A stretch of 15,702 nt of DNA from UBA1724 sp016302315 (GCA_016302315.1 JAEDNW010000045.1:1-15702); one strand, 5' to 3'. Shown: positions 1 to 6,899, counted from the first letter of the stretch. Notes: generated from the letters alone by a model not told the origin. Program-made: numbers and translations.

Positions 1-213
1 GATATGGACCTCGATGGCATTGGGCTCCGGGCAGCTGTAGAAGCAGGTCGCGCAGCCCACGCAGCCCTCGCCCACAGACTCCACAGGGCAATACCCCCGC
101 TCGTTCAACGTCTTGCCCAGGCGCAGGCATTGCTTGGGACAGGCCACCACGCAACGGGAGCAGGATTTGCACTCCAGGGGATCAATCAGGGGGAAGGGTT
201 TGCTGGCATCCAT
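1..213 (-). CDS. Two-cluster [4Fe-4S] ferredoxin subunit, probably of a 2-oxoacid:ferredoxin oxidoreductase (3' end cut by window)
   Basis: Reading leftward from ATG at 213, 71 codons are visible and the frame is still open at base 1. The protein starts MDASKPFPLIDPLECKSC. It has two complete four-cysteine clusters: C15-x2-C18-x2-C21-x3-C25, with P26 after the last cysteine, and C51-x2-C54-x2-C57-x3-C61, with P62. This is the bacterial 2[4Fe-4S] ferredoxin fold, and almost the whole of such a 70-80 residue subunit is visible. Small dicluster proteins of this type usually precede the alpha and beta subunits of VorABCD/KorABCD-type 2-oxoacid:ferredoxin oxidoreductases, where they pass electrons from TPP-dependent oxidative decarboxylation to ferredoxin. 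That next gene would lie left of the window, so the enzyme assignment is inference. No strong Shine-Dalgarno is visible before ATG. A TATAGTACC promoter core at 376-384 would give a leader of about 160 nt. A stand-alone ferredoxin is the alternative. Confidence 0.85.
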   Translation of the reverse strand, partial: MDASKPFPLIDPLECKSCSRCVVACPKQCLRLGKTLNERGYCPVESVGEGCVGCATCFYSCPEPNAIEVHI

Positions 214-378
214 ATTTCGCAGATGAAACAGAAAAGAACCGCAGAAGAAACCTCCCCCGCCCCTGTCCTTGCCTCCCGTCCGGAGGACAGGAAGGACAGA
301 AGAGTGCCCCGCAGGGCAGATGCCCCCCAGAAAAGCACGAAGGGAGGGGAGCAACGAGGAAAGCCGGGAAATTTTGGT
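214..378 (-). promoter_or_regulatory. Long, hairpin-rich 5' leader of the ferredoxin gene
   Basis: If transcription starts just downstream of the -10-like element at 379-384, about 160 nt precede the ferredoxin ATG. The leader contains an 8-bp inverted repeat (CTGTCCTT at 263-270, AAGGACAG at 292-299). A competing 7-bp pair overlaps it (CCTGTCC at 262-268, GGACAGG at 285-291). A short hairpin pairs TGCCC at 305-309 with GGGCA at 315-319. The two larger stems cannot form together. No known riboswitch family was recognised. Whether this is functional or just GC-rich folding is not decided by the sequence. Confidence 0.3.
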
Positions 379-384
379 ACTATA
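376..384 (-). promoter_or_regulatory. Promoter core TATAGTACC upstream of the ferredoxin gene
   Basis: On the - strand the sequence reads CGTTATAGTACCAAAATT, with the -10-like TATAGT at 379-384. The same nine-base core TATAGTACC occurs upstream of the antiporter, serC and pheT, and TATAGTA upstream of tRNA-Val and comM. No TTGACA-like -35 hexamer lies 16-18 bp upstream. Only about 35 bases separate it from the stop codon of the antiporter gene, so it would restart transcription between the two genes. Confidence 0.55.
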
Positions 385-420
385 ACGGCTAGACGCCGCC
401 GTAGGCAGGCCGGGCGGCCC

Positions 421-2529
421 CTACTCCAGGAAGAATTGCCGCAGGGCGGCGGGGCTGGAGGCGGCGCAGATATCGTCCAGGCTCTTCAGTTTGCAGAGCC
501 GGGAGGCCTGGTGGGCGATGTACTGCATGTAGGGGCTGTCCTGATCCTTTGGGGTGATGGTCAGGAGAATCAGCTGCAGGGGTTTTCCCTCCACCTGAAT
601 GGCGTGGCCATCCCGGAAGATGGCCACCACAGAGACCATCTGGCGCACATGGGAAGTTTTGGCATGGGGCATGGCCACGCCGCCGTCCAGCAGAGTGGAG
701 GCCATGGCCTCCCGGGCCATCACATCCTGGAGGCATCCCTGGAAATCCGTGACGGTACCGCAGCGGTAGAGATGGCGCACCATCTCCTCGATGGCCCCGG
801 AATAGGTCTGGGCCTGGAGGTCCACAATGGCGCCGCTGGGGGGAATCACCTCCTCCAGAGGCAGATTGTCGGTTCCCGTGTAAGGCACCACGTTGTCGTA
901 GACGGCGGCGTCCTTGGCCACCGTCTCCGAGGGAGAGAGCCGCCGCATCTCCTCCAGATTCTGATAGAGTTCGTAGGTGGTTTCGTTGTAGATGTTCTTG
1001 ATGGTGGGGGCGTCGCCTTTGGCGCACTCGAAGGCGATGGTCTTGTCTCCCACCGTCATCACAAAGGAAGTCCGCTCCTTCCGGAAATTGATCACGCTGT
1101 AGTCCTTGGAGTAGTCGCTATGCCGGAACCCCTCCTGCCGGAAATTGACAATCAGCTGGCGCACCAGGAAATCCATCACCGTCTGGGAGGGCATGGGAAA
1201 CTCCAGATGGACGCTGAGGGCATCGGGCTTGATCCGGCGGACGCCCCGGCCGGCCATGTTCAGGCTCATCATCAGCAGCGGGGGAGCCGCCAGAGTGGTC
1301 ACCAGAGTCATGATGATGGCCACGCCGAAGAGCTTGGGATCCACAATGGGCACCACCTGTCCCCCCACCATCATGGAGGTGGTGGCGCCGATCCCGGCGA
1401 TGATCAGGGCCACTTCGCCACGGGGAATCATGCCGCAGCCCACCCGAAGGGCGCCCTTCAGGTTGAAGTTCACAAAGAGGGCGGGAATCATGCATCCCAC
1501 CACCTTTCCGGCCACCGCCAGCACGGAGAACAGGAGGCCGTACTTCAGGGTCTCCCAGTCCCCCAGCACCCGCACATCCACCATCATGCCCATCACCACG
1601 AAGAAGACCGGCACCAGGAATCCATAGATGCCGTGAAGCCGCAGCTGGATGGTGAAGGCCAGGTCGGAGCGGGAGAGGCTCAGGCCCGCCGTATAGGCGC
1701 CGATGATCATGGCCAGGCCGCATTCCTCCATGAAGCCCGCCAGCAGAATGGCCGCCCCCAAAGCCAGCACCGAGTAAGTGGTCTTGGAGTGGAAGCGCTT
1801 CAGGAAACGGGCAAAGAGATGGGAACACCACAGCCCCACAGCCGTGAAAAGCACCCAGATGCCGATGGACTTTACCGCCACCATGCCGATCTTGCCCCAG
1901 GAGACTCCCTGGGCCCCGCCGTCTCCTCCGGCCACAAGCCCCATGACCACCGCCAGGCAGACAATGCCCAGGACGTCGTCAATCACCGCCGCCGCCATGA
2001 TGGTGGTGCCTTCCGGGGAATCGATGGCCTTCCGCTCCGAAAGAATGCGGGCGGAGATGCCCACGCTGGTGGCGGTGGAGAGGATGCCCAGGAAGAGGGC
2101 CCGGGGATCCATCAGGCCACAGGAATAGATGCAGTGGCCCAGCAGATCCCCCAGAAGGAAGGAGACCACCACACCCCCCAGGCCCACCATGGTGCCGGCC
2201 AGAGAATACCGGAAGAAGGTGCGGAAATCCGTCTCCAGACCGGACTGGAAGAGCAGCACGATGGACCCCAGGGTCGCCAGCGCATACAGCGGAAGGGAAA
2301 CCGGAATGCCGGTTCCTTCCTGGGGAAGGGGAAACAACCCCTCCGGCAAGCCGGGAAGGGGAAGGCACCCCAGCAAATAGGGACCCAATAGGACGCCGGT
2401 GGCCAATTCCCCTAAAACCGACGGAATCCGCACCAGGGAGACAAGACGCCCCATGGCCTGGGATGCGAATAGCACAACTCCCAACTGCAGCGCCAGAAGC
2501 GCCAGTTGCTGCGTAACAGTATGTTCCAT
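421..2529 (-). CDS. CPA2-family cation:proton antiporter with C-terminal PTS EIIA domain
   Basis: A 702-residue integral membrane protein from ATG 2529. Residues about 8-400 form a hydrophobic multi-span domain of the CPA2 (KefB/NapA-like) exchanger family. It starts with a helix followed by RIPSVLGELATGVLLGP and carries the paired aspartates VIDDVLG (D184, D185) of electrogenic members. Residues about 430-560 are a soluble linker I do not recognise. Residues about 560-702 resemble a fructose/nitrogen-type PTS EIIA domain, including AREAMASTLLDGGVAMPHAKT, where the histidine near residue 622 is at the usual phosphorylation site. The likely role is Na+ or K+/H+ exchange at the inner membrane, possibly gated by PTS phosphorylation state (inference). 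The reading frame stays open to an ATG at 2607, but that start lies upstream of the predicted promoter at 2591-2599, and the extra 26 residues do not resemble the family. The next gene on the same strand, the ferredoxin, has its own promoter. Confidence 0.9.
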   Translation of the reverse strand: MEHTVTQQLALLALQLGVVLFASQAMGRLVSLVRIPSVLGELATGVLLGPYLLGCLPLPGLPEGLFPLPQEGTGIPVSLPLYALATLGSIVLLFQSGLETDFRTFFRYSLAGTMVGLGGVVVSFLLGDLLGHCIYSCGLMDPRALFLGILSTATSVGISARILSERKAIDSPEGTTIMAAAVIDDVLGIVCLAVVMGLVAGGDGGAQGVSWGKIGMVAVKSIGIWVLFTAVGLWCSHLFARFLKRFHSKTTYSVLALGAAILLAGFMEECGLAMIIGAYTAGLSLSRSDLAFTIQLRLHGIYGFLVPVFFVVMGMMVDVRVLGDWETLKYGLLFSVLAVAGKVVGCMIPALFVNFNLKGALRVGCGMIPRGEVALIIAGIGATTSMMVGGQVVPIVDPKLFGVAIIMTLVTTLAAPPLLMMSLNMAGRGVRRIKPDALSVHLEFPMPSQTVMDFLVRQLIVNFRQEGFRHSDYSKDYSVINFRKERTSFVMTVGDKTIAFECAKGDAPTIKNIYNETTYELYQNLEEMRRLSPSETVAKDAAVYDNVVPYTGTDNLPLEEVIPPSGAIVDLQAQTYSGAIEEMVRHLYRCGTVTDFQGCLQDVMAREAMASTLLDGGVAMPHAKTSHVRQMVSVVAIFRDGHAIQVEGKPLQLILLTITPKDQDSPYMQYIAHQASRLCKLKSLDDICAASSPAALRQFFLE

Positions 2530-2590
2530 GGAAACCAAACAATCCCCCGGCTCAGAAAATCCGGGAATCTCAGAGAAAACCGAAAACTTG

Positions 2591-2599
2591 GGTACTATA
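2591..2599 (-). promoter_or_regulatory. Promoter core TATAGTACC upstream of the antiporter gene
   Basis: The - strand reads GGGAAGTATAGTACCCAAG, with TATAGT at 2594-2599. It lies 64 bases before the chosen ATG at 2529, which supports that start over the upstream ATG at 2607. There is no convincing -35 hexamer at 16-18 bp spacing. The adjoining stretch 2600-2660 is AT-richer than the surroundings, as expected of a promoter region. Confidence 0.55.
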
Positions 2600-2716
2600 C
2601 TTCCCATTCGGCGATTCTCTGGTATAAATTGTCCTATTTTGCCATACTTTGACCAGAGATTGCCCTCCCATGACTGCCACCCCCTCTTTTTCAGCCCCCT
2701 CCCCTGGGTGCAGAAA

Positions 2717-2757
2717 CAAAAAAACCGCCGGCGTCCCCGAGGAGGGATTCCGGCGGT
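2717..2757 (-). terminator. Rho-independent terminator of tRNA-Val
   Basis: On the - strand, ACCGCCGG (2750-2757) pairs with CCGGCGGT (2724-2731) to give an 8-bp GC-rich stem around an 18-nt loop. A run of seven T (2718-2724) follows directly. It starts five bases beyond the CCA end of the tRNA, in the correct direction. It also separates the tRNA transcript from the antiporter promoter at 2591. Confidence 0.9.
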
Positions 2758-2761
2758 GAAA

Positions 2762-2838
2762 TGGTGTGCGATGCAGGACTCGGACCAGCGACCTCTACCG
2801 TGTCAGGGTAGCGCTCTAACCAACTGAGCTAATCGCAC
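2762..2838 (-). tRNA. tRNA-Val (anticodon GAC)
   Basis: A complete 77-nt cloverleaf. The acceptor pairs GTGCGAT with ATCGCAC, the D stem pairs GCTC with GAGC, and the anticodon stem pairs CTACC with GGTAG around loop CTGACAC, giving anticodon GAC. The discriminator is A73 and the 3' CCA is encoded. Two oddities are visible. The T stem GCTGG/CCTGC has a U-U mismatch at 51:63. The T loop reads TCCGAGT, so position 55 is C instead of the usual U (pseudouridine). A good promoter upstream and a strong terminator downstream suggest it is an active gene. Confidence 0.96.
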
Positions 2839-2861
2839 GCTTGAATGTGGAAAGCGGGGTT

Positions 2862-2889
2862 ACTATAACGAGAGGGAGTGGTTTTTCAA
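2862..2889 (-). promoter_or_regulatory. Promoter of tRNA-Val
   Basis: On the - strand, -35 TTGAAA (2884-2889) is followed after 16 bp by -10 TATAGT (2862-2867). The tRNA 5' end is 24 bases beyond the -10. The -35 box begins 10 bases after the stop codon of the coiled-coil gene, so the tRNA does not depend on readthrough. This element calibrates the TATAGT(A) -10 seen elsewhere in the window. Confidence 0.8.
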
Positions 2890-2899
2890 CCTCACCGGC

Positions 2900-4279
2900 T
2901 CAGGATTCCGCTTTCTTTTTGGGAAGGGCGGGAGGGATGACGGGGGTGGCCAGCTGATCCGGGGTGTAGATGGTGAAGAGGAGCTCGTGGATGAGTCCGA
3001 TCATGAAGACTCTGGCCTCCAGAGACTTCTGCACTTCCTCAAAGCTATCCTTCACCTCTTCCCAGAAGCCTTCCATGTCCCCATTGGCCACTTCCAGGGT
3101 ATTGGATTTGGCGATCTTCTGGATCAGGGCGGTTTCGCCCTTCTGGAGGCGTTCCCAGAACTGGGGAAGGGTTCCCTCGATGGTGAGGGAGAGATCCTCC
3201 TCGTAGTTCAGGCGCTTCAGCATGCTGTTGAAATTCTTCCGCAGGGTGGGAGAGAGCTTCAGCTGGGAACCCAGCTTCGCCCACTCAATCCGGGAAAGGA
3301 GCAGATCCACAAACTTCTGGGATTCCGCCAGCTTCTGGAGGGCGGCCTCCTTCTCGGCGTCCGCCTTCTCCGCACGGCTCCCCATCACCTCCGTGTCATG
3401 CTGGATCTGACGGTTGGCCTGCAGCTGCTCCTGGAACTTGTTCTGCCACCCATTCACCTCCTCCTTCAACCGAGCCATCTCGGACTGAAGACGGGTGGTG
3501 AGACGGTCCGCACTCTCCGAAGCATCCGCCGCCTTCTTGCTCAATTCCTCCGTGCGGCTGGACAGCTGGCCGGCCAGACGACGATTCTCCGCCAGGCTGG
3601 ACTGCAGCTTCTGGTTCACCGCCTCCCATTCCCCCTTCTGGTTCCGAAGCTGCTGCTTCATGTTCCGCAGCTCCCCTTCCGCCGTCTGCTGCTGGCTCCG
3701 GGCACGCTCCGCCTCCGCCGCCGCATTGGCGGCCTTGCGCTCCGCCTCCGCCAGGCGCTTCTCCAGATCCGCCACCTGGGCCATCAGCTCCTCGGAACCC
3801 GCCTGGTGGTTCAAAATCTGGTCGGCCTGGCTCTGGGGAAACTTCAAGGGAGAGAAGGCCAGGAGAATCTTCCAGGCCTTCAGGTCGGAAGCCTGGAAAT
3901 ACTGGGAGAACTTCTCGTCGGACAGGACATAGTCCTCTTCCCCCAGCTTGTGCTCCGTCCGGTAGGCCTTGTATTCCTCGGACTTGAAATAGGTCTCCAG
4001 CTTCTCGTGGAGCTCGACATGGACAGGATACCAGGCGGCGAACAGCGCGTTGCAGGTGGCGTCGTTGTAGCCATTTTTCTCCGCCTCATTCTGCACCTGG
4101 CGCATCAGACGGGGGCGCTGCTGCGGATCCACCCGGTGTCCGCCCATGGTACAGATTTTCATGAGCTGGGCGTTCTCGGTGATGTATTTGTTCAGGGCGC
4201 GCCAGGGCAGCTCCGCCAGCATGGCAGCAAAGAGGTCAGGGATGCTGACTCCTTGGATTTTCTCGTTGTTTCCCAGCAT
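2900..4279 (-). CDS. Uncharacterised coiled-coil protein (459 aa), second gene of an unknown operon
   Basis: Not recognised as a named family. From ATG 4279 (AAGGAG with a 10-nt spacer) it encodes 459 residues. Residues 1-160 look globular and mostly helical, with several aromatic and acidic patches (NALFAAWYPVHVELHEKLETYF near 77-98). Residues about 162-323 are a long Ala/Glu/Gln/Lys/Arg-rich coiled coil resembling SMC or myosin rods by composition only. Residues about 324-440 are helical again (LLLSRIEWAKLGSQLKLSP, FWERLQKGETALIQKIAK). The tail is PALPKKKAES. No signal peptide, transmembrane helix, Walker motif or enzyme motif is visible, so it is probably a cytoplasmic structural or scaffold protein. 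The 120-residue gene ends 7 bases upstream, and its stop codon lies within this gene's ribosome-binding region, so the two are probably co-translated. A role in cell organisation would be a guess. Confidence 0.8.
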   Translation of the reverse strand: MLGNNEKIQGVSIPDLFAAMLAELPWRALNKYITENAQLMKICTMGGHRVDPQQRPRLMRQVQNEAEKNGYNDATCNALFAAWYPVHVELHEKLETYFKSEEYKAYRTEHKLGEEDYVLSDEKFSQYFQASDLKAWKILLAFSPLKFPQSQADQILNHQAGSEELMAQVADLEKRLAEAERKAANAAAEAERARSQQQTAEGELRNMKQQLRNQKGEWEAVNQKLQSSLAENRRLAGQLSSRTEELSKKAADASESADRLTTRLQSEMARLKEEVNGWQNKFQEQLQANRQIQHDTEVMGSRAEKADAEKEAALQKLAESQKFVDLLLSRIEWAKLGSQLKLSPTLRKNFNSMLKRLNYEEDLSLTIEGTLPQFWERLQKGETALIQKIAKSNTLEVANGDMEGFWEEVKDSFEEVQKSLEARVFMIGLIHELLFTIYTPDQLATPVIPPALPKKKAES

Positions 4280-4286
4280 TCGGGAA

Positions 4287-4649
4287 TCACTCCTTATGGC
4301 TCAACAGGGTTTCGGATTCGTGGACAAAAGCGGCGATCATCTGCCGTCTCAGCGAGCGGTCGATCTTCTGGAAAGCGGCGGAGATATTCTCAGCCATTTC
4401 GGGCTGGCCCTCCTGGCGGAAGCGTTCCATGGCCGTCAGGCAGATCACGGCGGCCTCCCGCCACTGGCCCGCCTGGCAGGCGGCCACTACCCGGACCATG
4501 GTTTCGTCTGCGGGGTGCGGCGGCGTCTGTTCCGCCTCCTGGCGCTGCCGCTCCAACTCCCGCTCCCTCTTGCGCTTGGCCTTCCGGTCCAGCAGCAACT
4601 CCTCGTCTTCGTCGTAGGTGTCGTCGTAGGTAAAGCGTTTCTTTGCCAT
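4287..4649 (-). CDS. Uncharacterised charged 120-aa protein, first gene of the coiled-coil operon
   Basis: Not recognised. I chose ATG 4649 (MAKKRFTYDDTYDEDEELLL), giving 120 residues. The frame is open back to 4865, but the extra 72 residues are Pro/Arg/Cys-rich and not protein-like. The first 55 residues are extremely charged: an acidic tract at about 8-19, then a Lys/Arg/Glu helix (RKAKRKRERELERQRQEAEQ). The remainder looks like a compact helical domain (TMVRVVAACQAGQWREAAVICLTAMERF, then SLRRQMIAAFVHESETLL), somewhat like a TPR-type helix pair in pattern. The visible Shine-Dalgarno is weak (GAGGA about 20 nt upstream). The stop codon is 7 bases before the coiled-coil gene, so a paired function, perhaps direct interaction, is likely but inferred. 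Confidence 0.7.
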   Translation of the reverse strand: MAKKRFTYDDTYDEDEELLLDRKAKRKRERELERQRQEAEQTPPHPADETMVRVVAACQAGQWREAAVICLTAMERFRQEGQPEMAENISAAFQKIDRSLRRQMIAAFVHESETLLSHKE

Positions 4650-4980
4650 ACAATCCGGGAGAAATATCCTCGTTTCGGGGCGTGTATGTGTGTGTTTAAG
4701 GCAACAACAGCAGGGAGCAGGGGCAATCCGGCAGCCGCCGGGGGATGTTCCTAGGGGGAGGAGGCCCTTTCCCGGGTGTATCCTGGGAAGGAGCGGGGGA
4801 AGCAAGAATCCCCCCGTCTGTTCTCCCCTCCTCTTTCTCGATCCAGCCTCGCGGAAACCTGCCACGGATCCCTTCCGGAAGCCGTTGTCTCCGGCGGGAT
4901 TCCCCGGCCGGCGCCTCTTGTCCAGGGCACGCAGGCCGTCCCTCCTCCTCCTCTCCTGGGAGGAGACAGGTCATGGGGAG
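4650..4980. other. Gene-free, GC-rich, hairpin-rich spacer upstream of the coiled-coil operon
   Basis: About 330 bases with no supported coding gene. Open frames exist on both strands but translate into Pro/Arg/Gly-rich, low-quality sequence. Several perfect short inverted repeats are visible: GGGGGA at 4795-4800 with TCCCCC at 4809-4814, and CCGGA with TCCGG in the stretch 4874-4893. I looked for signatures of SRP RNA, RNase P RNA, tmRNA and 6S RNA and saw none. It presumably contains the promoter and leader of the 4287-4649 gene, but I could not place a convincing -10/-35 pair. Confidence 0.5.
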
Positions 4981-5027
4981 ATAAAGCAAAGCCGGCCGTG
5001 AGAGCAGTTCACTGAACACAGCCGGCC
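4981..5027 (-). terminator. Probable terminator of tRNA-Cys
   Basis: On the - strand a 10-bp stem (left arm GCCGGCTGTG at 5026-5017, right arm CACGGCCGGC at 5000-4991, with one G-T pair) encloses a 16-nt loop. TTTGCTTTAT follows (4990-4981). It begins 32 bases after the tRNA 3' end in the right direction. The T tract is interrupted, so it is weaker than the tRNA-Val terminator. Confidence 0.6.
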
Positions 5028-5058
5028 AATGCTACGAGCCGCAACTCGGGAAAATGAA

Positions 5059-5133
5059 TGGAGGCACGAATCGGATTCGGACCGATGAATAAAGGTTTTG
5101 CAGACCTTCGCCTTACCACTTGGCTATCGTGCC
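5059..5133 (-). tRNA. tRNA-Cys (anticodon GCA)
   Basis: A complete 75-nt cloverleaf. The acceptor pairs GGCACGA with TCGTGCC, the anticodon stem pairs AAGGT with ACCTT around CTGCAAA (anticodon GCA), and the T stem pairs ATCGG with CCGAT perfectly. U73, the discriminator expected for cysteine tRNA, is present and the CCA is encoded. As in the window's tRNA-Val, the T loop (TCCGAAT) has C rather than U at position 55. A promoter lies 20-47 bases upstream. Confidence 0.97.
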
Positions 5134-5152
5134 TTTGAAAAGGAACGGCGTT

Positions 5153-5180
5153 AATCTAACGCTGCCCCTCGGTTTTGCAA
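5153..5180 (-). promoter_or_regulatory. Promoter of tRNA-Cys
   Basis: On the - strand, -35 TTGCAA (5175-5180), a 16-bp spacer and -10 TAGATT (5153-5158) lie 20 bases before the tRNA 5' end. The 16-bp spacing matches the tRNA-Val promoter. Confidence 0.7.
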
Positions 5181-5218
5181 GCAAGCCCCCCAAGGTTTCC
5201 ACCGATTTTTCCAGATTT

Positions 5219-5254
5219 CCCCCGTTTTCCCGGCTTTATCCGCCACAACGGGGG
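5219..5254. repeat. 8-bp perfect inverted repeat downstream of the GH78-like gene
   Basis: CCCCCGTT at 5219-5226 and AACGGGGG at 5247-5254 are perfect complements around a 20-nt loop. The T-rich run that would make it an intrinsic terminator (5259-5274) lies on the + strand side, whereas the neighbouring gene is on the - strand. It could therefore block transcription entering from the left, or simply be a 3'-end stabilising hairpin for the glycosidase message. Confidence 0.4.
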
Positions 5255-5273
5255 AGGATTTTTTCTTTTCTTT

Positions 5274-6899
5274 TCAGAGGGGATCCGGGGAGACCATCAC
5301 CGGCATGCCCTGGGGCGCCTCCACCTGGGGAGCCTCCCCTTTCTGCAGCCGGACGGAGACGGGCCCCCGGGGGGTGGCGCAGGTAGCCTGGAGCCACTCC
5401 AGGCCGCAGAGATTCGGCTTCACCCTGACTCCGTAGGCATATCCCTCCCCTTCCGGGGTGATGCCCGCAAGGGTTTCCATCATCCAGGCGATGGGGGAAG
5501 CGCCCCATCCGTGGCAGAGGCTGTTCCGCAATCCGGTGAAGCAGTTGCGTCCGTAGTCCCGGTGGACATCGGCTTTTCCGGGGACAGGCATCTGGTCGAT
5601 GGGGTTGGCGTTTTCCTCCCAGGGGAGATCGAACTGTTCCCAGATGGTTCGGGAGCCCAGCGCCAGCATGGCGCCATAGTAGCGTTTCAGTAGCGCCAGG
5701 GCCTTGGCATCCTCCCCGGCGGCGGAATACACCCGGAGGAAGTTGTCAAAGTGGAAGGTGGAAAGCCCCTCCTCCGGCTTGTCCGACAGGCGGCGGAAGG
5801 CATCTTCCGGGGACGCCGCCCCCGCCAGCATGGCCCAGGCCCAGAGGGACTTGGGGGACTGGTCATCCAGGGAGATCCGGGGGAGCAGGGCTTCCTCCAC
5901 CGCCAGGCAGCGCCCTAGAATCTCCCGTTCCTCCAGCAGAGCCGCCATGTCCCGGCAGGACTTCACCGCCGCCAGATAGAGGGGGCCATAGGAATCCGGC
6001 AGGGTGCAGCGCTGGGTTCCCCAGTCCACCGTCCACTCCTTCAGCACCCCCTCGGGATTCTTCTCGTAGGCTTCCAGGAAAAGGTTGGCGAAGAGCCGGA
6101 AGGCGGGTCTCTGGGTTTGGAGGAATGCCTTGTCGCCGTAGACCCGCTGGTATTCCCGCTGGGCCAGGAACCAGTAGGCAGTATAGGAGGGGATGCCATT
6201 GAAGGAGTGGTTCACCATGGCCTCCTCGTTCAGGAACTCCAGGCTCTCCGGGATGGCGGAATGCCGGGGATAGAGGACGCCGCAGGCCCGCACTTCGTTG
6301 TAGAGATCCCCCATCCAGACCAGGCGGTCCCGCTTGGTGCCGTCCAGCAGCAGGGGGGAGATGCACTTTTCCAGGGTGGCCACGCAGGCCTGGAAGATGC
6401 GGTCCAGCTGGGGATCGCTGCTTTGGAAGCTGCCCACCCGTTCGGCGGGATGCACCCAGGCCTCGGCGGAGCACTCCCGCAACTGCAACGTGGCCTCCTC
6501 CTCCAGATTCTCCAGATGGAGGAACCGGAATCCCGTGTTTCCCGCCCGGGTGATGCCCATGTCGGAGAGGAGAAGGGGGAAATCATGCATGGAGTGGTCG
6601 TTGTTGGGGGTATTCAGCACTTCGGAGACCGACTCTCCCAGGCGGATGCGCACCTGGGCGGGGCCGAAGCCGTCCCTCCCCCGGGAAATGCGGATTCCCT
6701 GGAGCGGCAGGGGAGTGTCGTATTCCAGAATCACTCCGGTGTGGGGCGGAAGAATCAGACCAGGGGTGCGCCAGATGCTGGCATTCTCTCCGGCCACCTC
6801 CAGAAGAGAGGCGGCGCAGGTGGCTTCCGGGGAGTGCCAGACCACCCGGGTGGGAGCGAGATAGCGGACCGAACGTTGTTCCTGATACACGGCGGGCAT
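5274..6899 (-). CDS. GH78-like (alpha-L-rhamnosidase-related) six-hairpin glycosidase, compact form
   Basis: A 541-residue protein from ATG 6899 (MPAVYQEQRSVRYLAP), preceded by GGAG with a 10-nt spacer. An N-terminal beta-rich part (about 1-155) leads into an (alpha/alpha)6-barrel domain. The barrel contains DGTKRDRLVWMGD (186-198), the counterpart of the GH78 signature D-x-P-Q-R-D-E-R-x-G-W-x-G-D. The acidic residue after RD, which acts in catalysis in canonical rhamnosidases, is absent here because RDRL replaces RDER. Substrate and activity are therefore uncertain; rhamnose or another deoxy or uronic sugar is possible. Later barrel features include WTVDWGTQ (near 310) and NSLCHGWGASP (near 464-474). 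No signal peptide is visible, suggesting a cytoplasmic enzyme acting on imported oligosaccharides. It is much shorter than full GH78 enzymes (often 700-1000 residues), which carry extra beta domains. It lies 58 bases downstream of a 2-hydroxyacid dehydrogenase gene on the same strand, probably in one operon. The 95-residue upstream extension of the frame runs through the dehydrogenase gene and is not real. Confidence 0.85.
   Translation of the reverse strand: MPAVYQEQRSVRYLAPTRVVWHSPEATCAASLLEVAGENASIWRTPGLILPPHTGVILEYDTPLPLQGIRISRGRDGFGPAQVRIRLGESVSEVLNTPNNDHSMHDFPLLLSDMGITRAGNTGFRFLHLENLEEEATLQLRECSAEAWVHPAERVGSFQSSDPQLDRIFQACVATLEKCISPLLLDGTKRDRLVWMGDLYNEVRACGVLYPRHSAIPESLEFLNEEAMVNHSFNGIPSYTAYWFLAQREYQRVYGDKAFLQTQRPAFRLFANLFLEAYEKNPEGVLKEWTVDWGTQRCTLPDSYGPLYLAAVKSCRDMAALLEEREILGRCLAVEEALLPRISLDDQSPKSLWAWAMLAGAASPEDAFRRLSDKPEEGLSTFHFDNFLRVYSAAGEDAKALALLKRYYGAMLALGSRTIWEQFDLPWEENANPIDQMPVPGKADVHRDYGRNCFTGLRNSLCHGWGASPIAWMMETLAGITPEGEGYAYGVRVKPNLCGLEWLQATCATPRGPVSVRLQKGEAPQVEAPQGMPVMVSPDPL

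Noticed and set aside
4..2391. 795-codon open frame on the + strand
   Set aside because: It lies antisense to the antiporter gene and the ferredoxin leader, and its His/Gly/Gln-rich translation is typical of the complement of GC-rich coding sequence.
2987..4633. 548-codon open frame on the + strand
   Set aside because: It is antisense to the coiled-coil gene; its Leu/Gln/Arg-rich repeats mirror the coiled-coil codons.
4650..4865. N-terminal extension of the 120-aa protein to 192 aa
   Set aside because: The extension is Pro/Cys/Arg-rich and unlike a protein; MAKKRFTYDD at 4649 is a much more natural start.
4690..5000. Possible SRP RNA or other housekeeping ncRNA (GGAAGG-type stretches near 4788 and 4872)
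   Set aside because: The invariant SRP apical and symmetric loop sequence is absent on both strands, as are RNase P, tmRNA and 6S signatures.
4696..5019. 107-codon open frame on the - strand between tRNA-Cys and the charged-protein gene
   Set aside because: It is Pro/Arg/Glu-rich, overlaps the tRNA-Cys terminator, has no ribosome-binding site and shows no family resemblance.
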